Shown here piece by piece: positions 1 to 5,449 of a stretch of 7,467 nucleotides of DNA; within the stretch, counting starts at the first letter, position 1, and every line of letters begins with the position of its first letter. Location: assembly GCA_902803585.1 (NCBI GenBank), contig CADCQO010000242.1, positions 1-7,467 of the forward strand, in the 5' to 3' direction. This DNA is from an uncultured Ruminococcus sp. GTDB lineage: Bacteria; Bacillota; Clostridia; Oscillospirales; Acutalibacteraceae. The notes under the pieces were generated by a model. It saw only the letters and a program-made list of their open reading frames with translations, was not told the DNA's origin and searched no databases. The translations under genes were made by a program, and so were the position numbers.

Positions 1-434
1 CAAGTGTGAACAGCGGTGCAGCTTCTGCTAAACGTACCTACCGCACCAGCAGCAGTATTCTCAGAATGGACCGAATTGACTGGCAGGCAGAATTTACAGC
101 CGTGGCAGCAGGTTCGGCTTATGTAACAGTCCGTACCTATAACGGGAAAGAAGCGAACTGTAAAGTCACTGTCAAGGAAGCTCCCGAATGGGTGGCGGTG
201 AATCAGAAAACAATGACACTGAAGGTCGGACAGACAGCGTCCCTTTATGCAGTTATTGCAAACAGTGCCGGCTGTGCTGTGCGTACTTTCCGCACCAGTG
301 ACTCTTCTGTTATCAAAATGACCAAGACCAACTGGACGGGCGAGTTCAAAGCTATGAAGGCGGGTGTCGCATGGGTGACAGTTCGCACCTACAACGGCAA
401 GGAAGCCAGCTGTAAAATTACCGTTACCCCATAG
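1..434 (+). CDS. C-terminal part of a BIG2-type Ig-like repeat protein (5' end outside window)
   Basis: The reading frame is open to the left edge and stops at TAG 432-434, so only the last 143 or so residues are visible. The GTG at position 6 is an internal valine codon, because the sequence before it still aligns with the second repeat. Two copies of a beta-rich module are visible with a period of about 84 residues; each ends in the same block, VTVRTYNGKEANCKVTV and VTVRTYNGKEASCKITV. The second copy starts near LKVGQTASL and contains a TSDSSVIKM stretch followed by AMKAGVAWVTV. This is the usual layout of bacterial Ig-like group 2 domains: a 'vGqt..l' start, an 's.d.sv..v' middle and a 'aG.a.vtv' end. 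Such domains normally act as stalks or adhesion modules in secreted or surface proteins. The signal peptide and any catalytic or anchoring domain would lie upstream, so the protein's job cannot be told. A terminator follows 53 bases after the stop. Confidence 0.8.
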   Translation, partial: SVNSGAASAKRTYRTSSSILRMDRIDWQAEFTAVAAGSAYVTVRTYNGKEANCKVTVKEAPEWVAVNQKTMTLKVGQTASLYAVIANSAGCAVRTFRTSDSSVIKMTKTNWTGEFKAMKAGVAWVTVRTYNGKEASCKITVTP

Positions 435-486
435 TTCCGGACAAAAAAGCCCTCATAGCTCCGTACAGAAATGATCTCATATCTGA

Positions 487-520
487 CACCACCGCAGTAC
501 AAAAGCGGTGGTGCTTTTCT
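487..520 (+). terminator. Intrinsic terminator of the Ig-like repeat gene
   Basis: A perfect 9-bp stem pairs 487-495 (CACCACCGC) with 505-513 (GCGGTGGTG) around a 9-base loop, followed by CTTTTCT. It lies between the stop codon at 434 and the tRNA promoter at 585, so it separates the two transcription units. Confidence 0.85.
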
Positions 521-584
521 ATATGGCTGACGGCGGCTTTTTTGTGAAGTTATATATTTTCTCGGAAAAAATTTGGAATATCTC

Positions 585-613
585 TTGACAAAAGTGTATT
601 TGTACGGTAAAAT
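585..613 (+). promoter_or_regulatory. Sigma-A promoter of the tRNA operon
   Basis: A perfect -35 box TTGACA (585-590) is separated by 17 bases from TAAAAT (608-613). Transcription should start near 620, leaving a leader of about 68 bases before the first tRNA. No other comparable promoter is visible before the tRNA genes, so this probably drives all three as one transcript ending at the 1037-1072 terminator. Confidence 0.85.
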
Positions 614-687
614 ATGAAGGTATCGTGGCTCTGTGGAAACGGACGATCGCTTTTGGCTATCGGTGTCGGCTGACCATTTGTAAAGGT

Positions 688-761
688 GTCTTCGTAGCTC
701 AGCCGGATAGAGCGTTCGCCTCCTAAGCGAAAGGCCGTGGGTTCGAATCCCGCCGAGGACG
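688..761 (+). tRNA. tRNA-Arg(CCU)
   Basis: A full cloverleaf can be drawn. The acceptor stem is GTCTTCG (688-694) with CGAGGAC (754-760), with one G-U pair. The D stem is GCTC/GAGC (697-700, 710-713). The anticodon stem TTCGC/GCGAA encloses loop CTCCTAA, with anticodon CCT at 722-724. The T loop TTCGAAT (742-748) sits on a stem of GTGGG and CCCGC. The discriminator base is G761, as expected for arginine. The anticodon reads AGG codons. The 3' CCA is not encoded: the following bases are TGT. Confidence 0.95.
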
Positions 762-839
762 TGTCTGATGCAAGCCGATAGGCGGTAGCCGAGGGCGAAC
801 GGCTGTTAGTCAGGTATGTGCGGTACAGCAACTCAATAT

Positions 840-916
<77 letters not shown>

Positions 917-953
917 TCTGCCCCTCGAAGCTGTTTCGGGGGGTATCTGTTAT

Positions 954-1027
954 GGAGGTTTAGCTCAGTCGGTTAGAGCGCCTGCCTCACATGCAGGAGG
1001 TCGCTGGTTCGAGTCCAGTAATCTCCA
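954..1027 (+). tRNA. tRNA-Val(CAC)
   Basis: The acceptor stem is GGAGGTT (954-960) with AATCTCC (1020-1026). D stem GCTC/GAGC. The anticodon stem CCTGC/GCAGG encloses loop CTCACAT, with anticodon CAC at 988-990, which reads GUG. The T loop is TTCGAGT. The discriminator is A1027, followed by TTC, so CCA is not encoded, unlike the neighbouring tRNA-Val. The 37-base spacer before it (917-953) contains a GC-rich hairpin (CCCC, CGAA, TTCG, GGGG) without a T-run, which may be a processing element. Phage-like sequence lies downstream of its 3' end, a place often used by tyrosine integrases. Confidence 0.95.
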
Positions 1028-1036
1028 TTCAAAAAC

Positions 1037-1072
1037 CCGCTTCTGATGCACATTTCAGAGGCGGTTTTTTTT
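1037..1072 (+). terminator. Intrinsic terminator of the tRNA operon
   Basis: CCGCTTCTGA (1037-1046) pairs with TCAGAGGCGG (1055-1064) over 10 bp with one wobble and an 8-base loop, followed by eight T (1065-1072). It starts 9 bases after the last tRNA, which fixes the end of the three-tRNA unit. Confidence 0.92.
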
Positions 1073-1091
1073 GCCTTCCCTGTGACGTGAT

Positions 1092-1160
1092 TCAGGCACT
1101 GTAATTCGTTTTTGCCGCATCAATGGCAGTAAACTGCGTTGTCCCGTATATCCTGTTCAT
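1092..1160 (-). CDS. Possible 22-residue small protein
   Basis: An ATG at 1160-1158 is preceded by AAAGGAG (1177-1171) at 10 bases, a good ribosome binding site. The frame runs 22 codons, starts MNRIYGTTQF and stops at TGA 1094-1092. Nothing in it is recognisable. It may be a true small protein, or the start of a longer phage gene cut short by decay. The ATG itself lies inside one arm of the 11-bp inverted repeat at 1158-1287. The good SD is the only real support. Confidence 0.25.
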   Translation of the reverse strand: MNRIYGTTQFTAIDAAKTNYSA

Positions 1161-1287
1161 AGGTTATTCACTCCTTTCTTATCATTTCCCCGCTGGTGCA
1201 CAGTGCCGGTAGGGATTTTTTTATGGCAGCGGCTACAAGTATGGTATAGTGTCGGACTGTATGCTCCATGAGGTTCAATAACCTATG
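1158..1287. repeat. 11-bp inverted repeat bracketing about 108 bp
   Basis: CATAGGTTATT (1158-1168) and AATAACCTATG (1277-1287) are perfect inverse copies. Between them lie a ribosome binding site pointing left (1171-1177) and an extended -10 promoter motif pointing right: TGG then TATAGT at 1242-1250, without a good -35. Each arm ends in an ATG pointing outward. The repeat is seen directly; any function, for example as an invertible segment, is inference. No recombinase is encoded in the window. Confidence 0.4.
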
Positions 1288-1550
1288 TTTCCTTTGTGGA
1301 TGAGCTGGTACAGGTACAGATTGAAACCGCAAAATGAACCTGCTGAAAAACATGGAAGTAGAAAAGCTGATTGCGTGTTTGCTGAGTTTGGGCTGCCGTT
1401 TAACTGACAGAACGAGAAACACCCCGCTCTGTGAAGAAATCTTTTATGAAACTTTTCCACAATCCGACCTTTTGAGGTAGAATTTTTTTCGTTTGGGATG
1501 GATAGGTGAAGGGAGTTGTTCCTGATAATAACAGAAAGGATTGAAACATC

Positions 1551-2123
1551 ATGAAAGCATTCAAAAACTATAACGAGGTACAGGCCTATGCTGACAGCGT
1601 AAGACTGCCGGCGGGCGCTTATGAAGTAACCATCAAACGTTCAGAGGACAGTGACAACGCGCTGTGTCTGCTGTTTGACATCTCTGAGGGCGAATTCAGC
1701 GGGTACTATATGCAGAAATTTGAGTCGGACAAGAAAAATTCTCCCGAAAATGCCAAATATAAAGGCGTACTGCGTTTGTGGTATCCCAACGGCGGAGAAT
1801 ATGACGAACAGGCCGAACGCCGCATGAAAACCGCTTTACAGCGTATTGTGGACAGCAACGGTCTGACGGTGGACTTTACCAAAGAATGGGACGGCGCTGT
1901 TCTCAAAGGCGCTAAAGTCGGTATGATTTTCCGTGATCAGGAATACGACTACAAAGGTTATACCGGCATGACCGCACAGCCCTATCAGATCATCACGTTA
2001 GCAGATTTGCGGGAAGGACGCTTTGTTCTGCCGGAACCCAAACGCCTGAAAAAAACCACTTCCGGCGGCATTGCTCAATTCAGCGGTGACAGTATTCCTG
2101 AAGATGATGATCTGCCATTCTGA
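1551..2123 (+). CDS. DUF669-like phage replication-associated protein with SSB-like C-terminal tip
   Basis: This 190-residue protein is one I relate to the DUF669 family found in the replication modules of Firmicutes phages. The family pattern is visible: an N-terminal MKAFKNYNEVQAY, then LPAGAYEVTIKR (19-30), a beta strand CLLFDISEGEFSGYY (39-53), KGVLRLWYP (71-79), and GAVLKGAKVGMIFRDQEY (115-132). The last residues, EDDDLPF, follow a Gly/Ser/Lys linker and resemble the acidic tip with terminal Pro-Phe by which single-stranded DNA binding proteins recruit replication and repair partners. An SSB-like job on DNA is therefore plausible, but it is inference. The start has GAAAGGA 10 bases upstream. 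The stop overlaps the ATG of a broken helicase gene (TGATG), the usual phage order, implying former translational coupling. The frame is intact beside dead neighbours, so it may be recent debris or retained by the host. Confidence 0.7.
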   Translation: MKAFKNYNEVQAYADSVRLPAGAYEVTIKRSEDSDNALCLLFDISEGEFSGYYMQKFESDKKNSPENAKYKGVLRLWYPNGGEYDEQAERRMKTALQRIVDSNGLTVDFTKEWDGAVLKGAKVGMIFRDQEYDYKGYTGMTAQPYQIITLADLREGRFVLPEPKRLKKTTSGGIAQFSGDSIPEDDDLPF

Positions 2124-2407
2124 TGGAGCTGAGAGCGTATCAAAAGGACTTGCCTGAACGCCTGTTCCAAACTTATCGGAACGGCTGTCAGGCACCATGT
2201 ATTGTGTTGCCGTGCGGCGGCAAGTCGGTGATTATTGCAGAAACGGCGAGGTGTAACGGCAGCGTTACGGACTGAAAGATGCCAATGACATTCTGATTGA
2301 GGGGCGTGAATGCGAAGTGGCTGATTGAAAACCACTATCTGTCGCCCTATGATGATTATTATGACCCCGAATATCAAAATGCCGGAATTCCATATCCGGC
2401 GGGGTGA
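2123..2407 (+). pseudogene. Broken phage DEAD/DEAH-type helicase gene (both ends kept, middle lost)
   Basis: The ATG at 2123 begins MELRAYQKDLPERLFQTYR, the typical Q-motif-like start of superfamily 2 helicases found next to DUF669 genes in phages. It is followed by a damaged Walker A, VLPCGGKSVIIAE, one residue shorter than the family's PxGxGKS. The frame stops at TGA 2273-2275 after 50 residues, where an intact gene would run roughly 450-550. Another stop lies at 2294-2296. From 2306 the original frame reopens and reads NAKWLIENHYLSPYDDYY before TGA 2405-2407. That matches, from memory, the 'AxWLIxNxYLxPYxYY' segment from the later part of the same helicases. A large internal deletion plus stop or frameshift lesions explains this. 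ATP binding and helicase activity cannot remain. No alternative start with a ribosome binding site rescues the second half. Confidence 0.7.
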
Positions 2408-2441
2408 ATTTTGTGAAAAACGATAATTCTTCAAAAATCAA

Positions 2442-2470
2442 TTGCTATTTTTTCTCGGATATTATATACT
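2442..2470 (+). promoter_or_regulatory. Promoter of the DegV gene
   Basis: TTGCTA (2442-2447), a 17-base spacer and TATACT (2465-2470). The leader is about 55 bases and holds a small hairpin (TCATT-T-CC / GGAATGA, 2490-2507) just before the SD AAGGAGG (2516-2522). The same -35 hexamer, TTGCTA, is used by the flavoprotein promoter at 5319-5324. Confidence 0.75.
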
Positions 2471-2531
2471 GATAGGTAGGGACAAACAATCATTTCCGCA
2501 GGAATGACAATTATTAAGGAGGAATCCCCAT

Positions 2532-3413
2532 ATGTCAAAAACAGCCATTGCAACTGACAGCAACAGCGGTATGTCAGCATCTGCCGCTAAAAAACTTGGT
2601 GTTCATGTGTTGCCGATGTCCTTTTATATCAATGATGTACAGTATTATGAGGGTGTGGATCTTTCTCAGAAGGAATTTTATCAGATGATTGCAGACAGCA
2701 AAACAACGGTTGCGACATCACAGCCTTCACCAGCAGAGCTTTCCGAATTCTGGCGCAAACTGCTGAGAGAATACGATGAAGTGGTGTATATTCCGATGTC
2801 CTCAGGTCTGAGCAGTTCGTGTACAACGGCTTCCATGCTGTCAAAGGATTTTGGCGGCAGAGTTTATGTTGTTGATAACCATAGAATTTCCGTTACACAG
2901 TATCAGTCTGTTGCTGATGCCGCTATGATGGCAAAAAGCGGAATGTCTGCCAGAAGGATCAAAAACAGGCTGGAGGCGGAACAGTCAATTTCCAGTATTT
3001 ACATTATGGTCAACAACCTCAGTTTCCTGAAACGCGGCGGAAGAGTGACAACAGCCGGCGCATTGATTGCGAATGTTATGAACCTCAAACCTGTTCTGCA
3101 GATTCAGGGCGGCAAGCTGGACGCTTATGCAAAATGTCGTGGTATCAAGGCGGCAAAGGCAAAAATGCTTGATGCGATGCACGAGGATTTTGACACCCGT
3201 TTCAAGGAGTATGTTGAGAAAGGCGAAATGTCATTGATGTATTCTTACTCTGATATGCCTGATGACGAAGTAGACCGCTGGAGAAAGGAAATTGAAACTT
3301 CATTCCCGAAATTCAGGCTCAGAGCAGAACCGCTTTCACTGAGTGTCGGCTGTCACATTGGCCCCGGTTCGCTGGCGATTGCCTGTTCAAAAATTTCCAA
3401 AGGCGACTATTGA
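2532..3413 (+). CDS. DegV family protein (fatty-acid binding, FakB-like)
   Basis: The 293-residue length is normal for the DegV family (about 280-290). Family landmarks appear in order: IATDSNSG (6-13) at the N-terminus, the TSQPSPAE loop (62-69), PMSSGLSSS (88-96), LKRGGRV (166-172), LKPVLQIQGG (185-194) and HIGPGSLAI (275-283). DegV proteins hold a long-chain fatty acid in a pocket between two domains. In characterised Firmicutes the FakB members present it to the kinase FakA to make acyl-phosphate for phospholipid synthesis. FakA is not in this window, and Firmicutes usually carry several DegV paralogues, so the preferred lipid and the FakA link are inference. The protein is cytosolic with no signal or membrane segment. 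The start is set by AAGGAGG nine bases upstream. It is a single-gene unit, with its own promoter and a terminator shared with convergent folT. Confidence 0.93.
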   Translation: MSKTAIATDSNSGMSASAAKKLGVHVLPMSFYINDVQYYEGVDLSQKEFYQMIADSKTTVATSQPSPAELSEFWRKLLREYDEVVYIPMSSGLSSSCTTASMLSKDFGGRVYVVDNHRISVTQYQSVADAAMMAKSGMSARRIKNRLEAEQSISSIYIMVNNLSFLKRGGRVTTAGALIANVMNLKPVLQIQGGKLDAYAKCRGIKAAKAKMLDAMHEDFDTRFKEYVEKGEMSLMYSYSDMPDDEVDRWRKEIETSFPKFRLRAEPLSLSVGCHIGPGSLAIACSKISKGDY

Positions 3414-3437
3414 TTCTTCCGTTTATCTGAAAATAAC

Positions 3438-3478
3438 ACAACCGCTTTCCGTACAGCTGACGGAGAGCGGTTGTTTTT
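3438..3478. terminator. Bidirectional terminator between degV-like gene and folT
   Basis: ACAACCGCT (3438-3446) pairs with AGCGGTTGT (3466-3474), and the stem continues inward through TTCCGT / ACGGAG to about 15 bp with one wobble. On the plus strand it is followed by TTTTT (3474-3478), 24 bases after the DegV stop. On the minus strand, 18 bases after the folT stop, it is followed by a T-rich GTTATTTTC. It therefore can end both convergent transcripts. Confidence 0.85.
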
Positions 3479-3492
3479 ATCTGATGCGCTGT

Positions 3493-4104
3493 TCAGTTTT
3501 TGACGGGGGAATTCTGCGTCTTGATAAGAGGCGAAAGTCTGTCCGTAATACCGATACGGTCAATTGCTTTGAGAATGAGGGGAATCGTAATGATCTGGAT
3601 ACCCGCCATGATAAGCATGGGTACAACACGCATAGGGATAATAGCGGTAAAATAATAGGCGAAGAACTGACCGCTGTCAGGCTTATACATCAGCAGAGCG
3701 ATCCAGAGCGAGGTAATCAGCATACTGACGATACCCTGATTGATAACAACGGCGGATACTGTCGGAACAATTTTTCTGCTGCGGTGCAGGAACAGACCGA
3801 ATATACCGCCGATAAGCGCATAGGTGAGTGTGATAGGGGGATACCATGCGCCGACAGGGTGCACGATACAGCCGATAATGTCACCCAGACCATAAATAAC
3901 GATACCGCCGGCGGAACCGTACAGGTAAGCGGCAACAACGACCGGAATAAACGCCAGATTGATTTTGATGGTGCCGGTATGGATTTCAAGCAGATTCAGC
4001 ACCACCTCAGCGGCGATAAGGACAGCCAGAGTGGTGAGGGTGATGGTAGCAGAACGGACATTCAGCCCTCTGCGGACGGGTGCGGCAATGTTGTTTTTTG
4101 ACAT
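3493..4104 (-). CDS. folT: Folate-specific ECF transporter S component
   Basis: The protein is a very hydrophobic 203-residue membrane protein with about six transmembrane segments (roughly 18-40, 48-66, 68-84, 90-108, 115-140 and 150-180). The central part, INLAFIPVVVAAYLYGSAGG (48-67) followed by YGLGDIIGCIVHP (71-83), YPPITLTYALIGGIFG (88-103), is the folate-family S-component signature: a 'GfLPI..aG.lfGP..G' strand-turn and an 'LGDilG' motif. S components bind the vitamin and join the shared EcfT-EcfA-EcfA' energy module, encoded elsewhere here. The THF riboswitch in its leader independently fixes the substrate as folate. Its SD, AAGGAGG (4118-4112), sits 7 bases before ATG and is part of the switch. 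The gene stands alone, with its own promoter and a terminator shared with the convergent DegV gene. Confidence 0.93.
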   Translation of the reverse strand: MSKNNIAAPVRRGLNVRSATITLTTLAVLIAAEVVLNLLEIHTGTIKINLAFIPVVVAAYLYGSAGGIVIYGLGDIIGCIVHPVGAWYPPITLTYALIGGIFGLFLHRSRKIVPTVSAVVINQGIVSMLITSLWIALLMYKPDSGQFFAYYFTAIIPMRVVPMLIMAGIQIITIPLILKAIDRIGITDRLSPLIKTQNSPVKN

Positions 4105-4111
4105 AAAAAAA

Positions 4112-4157
4112 CCTCCTTATTTTACAGAAATCGCTCATCGCTGCAATAATAAGAAGG
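4112..4157 (-). promoter_or_regulatory. SD-sequestering hairpin of folT (riboswitch expression platform)
   Basis: Reading the mRNA, CCTTCTTATT (4157-4148) pairs with AATAAGGAGG (4121-4112), burying the whole Shine-Dalgarno sequence in 10 bp with one wobble. After one bulged A the stem continues with TTGCAG (4146-4141) and CTGTAA (4127-4122), giving 16 bp around a 13-base loop. A rival helix exists: CTGTACTAAT (4185-4176), which includes the 3' strand of riboswitch stem P1, can pair with ATTATTGCAG (4150-4141) at nine of ten positions. The two folds cannot coexist. With ligand, P1 keeps its strand and the SD hairpin closes; without it the rival helix would free the SD. Confidence 0.8.
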
Positions 4158-4180
4158 GGAAATTCTCTTGATATCATTAG

Positions 4181-4277
4181 TACAGCGGGATGCAGTCTGT
4201 GTACCGCAAGAAAACTTTTCGTTCACACGACAACTCCCCGTTCGTATGACACTTAACGCACACAGGCTTACTCTGCA
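4181..4277 (-). promoter_or_regulatory. Tetrahydrofolate (THF) riboswitch aptamer
   Basis: Read on the minus strand, the leader matches the THF aptamer as I know it from folT and folE leaders. P1 is TGCAG (4277-4273) with CTGTA (4185-4181). P2 is CTGTGT (4265-4260) with ACACAG (4202-4197). The conserved GCGTTAAGTGT (4259-4249) follows P2, then an AACGGGGAGTTGTCG loop segment, and the 3' part GCGGTACACAG and TGCATCCCGC. It resembles the crystallised Eubacterium siraeum element closely, from memory. The aptamer senses reduced folate and normally lowers expression of folate uptake or synthesis genes. Predicted +1 lies at about 4276, so the transcript begins with the aptamer. Confidence 0.92.
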
Positions 4278-4282
4278 CCACC

Positions 4283-4311
4283 AATATAGCATAAACATCA
4301 TTTTTTGTCAA
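4283..4311 (-). promoter_or_regulatory. Promoter of folT
   Basis: On the minus strand, a perfect TTGACA (4311-4306), 17 bases, then TATATT (4288-4283), with an upstream TGC making an extended -10. Such a strong promoter fits control by the downstream riboswitch rather than at initiation. Confidence 0.88.
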
Positions 4312-4385
4312 GCTCATTGCAAAACATGAGAAAGCAGAGCCGGACACCCTGTTGTGTTATTCAAGGCAAAGTCCCATCATACTGA

Positions 4386-5258
4386 TTACCGGCTGTTGCC
4401 TGACAGATGCTTCAGAATGGTCATTGCTGCAGCGGCACCATCGCTGACGGCTTTATAGATCTGAAGTGTACCGCCGATACAATCACCTGCGGCATAGAGG
4501 GAAGGAAGACTCGTTTCCATGTTTTCGTTCACTTTGATGTGGTTGTTCTCTGTTTCAGCGCCGACCTTTCTGGCTAAATCGGTGCTGCCCGCTGTCCCCA
4601 GCGCCACAAAAACACCTTTGGCGGGAAGTGTTTCGCCGTTCTCAAAAATAATTCTGTCAACTGTCGGTTCACCGTCAACAGCGGTGATCTTTTTGTCAAT
4701 GACGGCGATTCCTTCGGGAACGTCAGCGGTAAGAGGCTGACCATTGGTAAGGATGGTGACGCTTCTGGAGGTAGCTTTCAGTACTAAAGCTTCGTGTACG
4801 GCATATTCTCCGCTGCCAATCACACAAACGTCCTTATTGCGGAAGAAAAACGCATCACACACGGCACAGTAGCTCACGCCCTTTCCTTCGTGTTCCTTCA
4901 GACCGCTTACAGACAATGTTTTGCGGGATACGCCTGTCGCTAAAAGAACCGCATCAGCTGTATAATCGTTTTTGGCGGTACTGACAACCGGCTGCATAGA
5001 AGCGTTATAAGACAGAGAAACGACTTCTTCGCTGATAAAACTCACACCTAAGCGTTCAGCACCTGCGACACCGTTTTCATAAAGTTCCCGACCGCTGACC
5101 GGCTGGGCAAATCCGTAGTAATTTTCGATTTTTTCAGCTTTTGCCAATGCACCGATACCGCTTGAAATGACGCATACTTCCGCTTTTCCGCTCCGCTGTA
5201 AATACAAGGCGGCGGAGATACCTGCAGGCCCTGAACCGATAATGATGACTTTTTTCAT
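4386..5258 (-). CDS. Thioredoxin-reductase-like FAD oxidoreductase, atypical pyridine-nucleotide site
   Basis: The 290-residue protein follows the low-molecular-weight thioredoxin reductase plan. It has FAD-binding GSGPAG (8-13), LLATG (105-109), the redox-active CAVCD (131-135, usually CATCD), a second Rossmann glycine motif GSGEYA (148-153), and the C-terminal FAD motif LYAAGDC (254-260). It is slightly shorter than typical TrxB (about 305-320). The HRR-type motif that holds the NADPH 2'-phosphate is missing, since VTILTNG stands where it should be, and GSGEYA replaces the usual GGGDSA. This may mean NADH use, or a ferredoxin-dependent enzyme like the flavin thioredoxin reductases of clostridia, which also lack these motifs. 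The partner could be thioredoxin or another small dithiol protein; none is encoded here. The SD AAGGAGG (5272-5266) is 7 bases from ATG. No clear terminator follows before the folT promoter, so some readthrough is possible. Confidence 0.85.
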   Translation of the reverse strand: MKKVIIIGSGPAGISAALYLQRSGKAEVCVISSGIGALAKAEKIENYYGFAQPVSGRELYENGVAGAERLGVSFISEEVVSLSYNASMQPVVSTAKNDYTADAVLLATGVSRKTLSVSGLKEHEGKGVSYCAVCDAFFFRNKDVCVIGSGEYAVHEALVLKATSRSVTILTNGQPLTADVPEGIAVIDKKITAVDGEPTVDRIIFENGETLPAKGVFVALGTAGSTDLARKVGAETENNHIKVNENMETSLPSLYAAGDCIGGTLQIYKAVSDGAAAAMTILKHLSGNSR

Positions 5259-5295
5259 AAATATACCTCCTTACGATGATGTAACAGTTAAAGCT

Positions 5296-5324
5296 ATTAT
5301 ATCCTGTTTTGTGGGAGTTAGCAA
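5296..5324 (-). promoter_or_regulatory. Promoter of the flavoprotein gene
   Basis: On the minus strand, TTGCTA (5324-5319), 17 bases, then a perfect TATAAT (5301-5296). Transcription would start near 5289, giving a leader of about 30 bases with the SD AAGGAGG. The gene is divergent from the 5529 gene, and the two promoters lie about 90 bp apart. Confidence 0.82.
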
Positions 5325-5415
5325 GTAAAAATACAGCCGCGTTCCGAAAGATGCTTCATGTATTTTCCCTATAACTGTCCGCTGTTATGCAGGGAGAATT
5401 TGATAAATCTGTATA

Positions 5416-5444
5416 TTGTCAATTTTCCGGAAATGTGGTAGAAT
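5416..5444 (+). promoter_or_regulatory. Promoter of the membrane-protein gene, with palindrome in the spacer
   Basis: TTGTCA (5416-5421), 17 bases, then TAGAAT (5439-5444). The spacer contains a perfect 10-bp palindrome, TTTCCGGAAA (5424-5433), between the two boxes, where a bound protein would block RNA polymerase. The promoter is fairly convincing; the operator reading is only a suggestion. Confidence 0.65.
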
Positions 5445-5449
5445 AGGCG

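Larger units (their letters stand above)
1073..1550. other. Largely non-coding stretch, probably phage or mobile-element debris
   Basis: No gene of normal length fits these 478 bases. Three short open stretches are visible. On the plus strand, 1334-1480 could encode 48 residues beginning MNLLKNMEVEKLIACLLSLG, but without a Shine-Dalgarno sequence; a short in-frame run ending VDELVQVQIETAK stops at a TGA overlapping its ATG, as if one gene had been frameshifted. On the minus strand, 1157-1282 is open without a start codon and includes YHTCSRCHKKIPTGTVH, a C-x2-C stretch that recalls the start of small phage HNH nucleases; this is weak. The third, 1092-1160, is listed separately. A possible promoter for the next gene is TTTCCA (1454-1459), 18 bases, TAGAAT (1478-1483). 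Its place between a tRNA-Val gene and two phage-type genes suggests decayed prophage sequence. Confidence 0.45.

Noticed and set aside
6..434. GTG at position 6 as a true start of a 142-residue protein
   Set aside because: The codons before it are open, and the text around it aligns with the middle of the second Ig-like module, so the gene simply enters from outside the window.
550..831. Minus-strand 93-codon frame
   Set aside because: It runs across the tRNA promoter and tRNA-Arg gene; the sequence is explained by the RNA gene.
2075..2434. Minus-strand 119-codon frame opposite the helicase remnant
   Set aside because: No SD or family resemblance; the plus strand carries the recognisable helicase pieces.
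3343..4101. Plus-strand open frame of 252 codons opposite folT
   Set aside because: It overlaps the end of the DegV gene, has no ribosome binding site, and is rich in Asp, Asn and Gly as expected for the antisense of a hydrophobic membrane protein. folT with its riboswitch is decisive.
4312..4385. Terminator for the flavoprotein gene
   Set aside because: Only a short ACAC/GTGT-type stem and a distant GCTC/GAGC pairing are visible, with no stem plus T-run, so none is called.
4519..4740. Plus-strand 73-codon frame inside the flavoprotein gene
   Set aside because: Antisense shadow without SD; the minus-strand gene has all family motifs.
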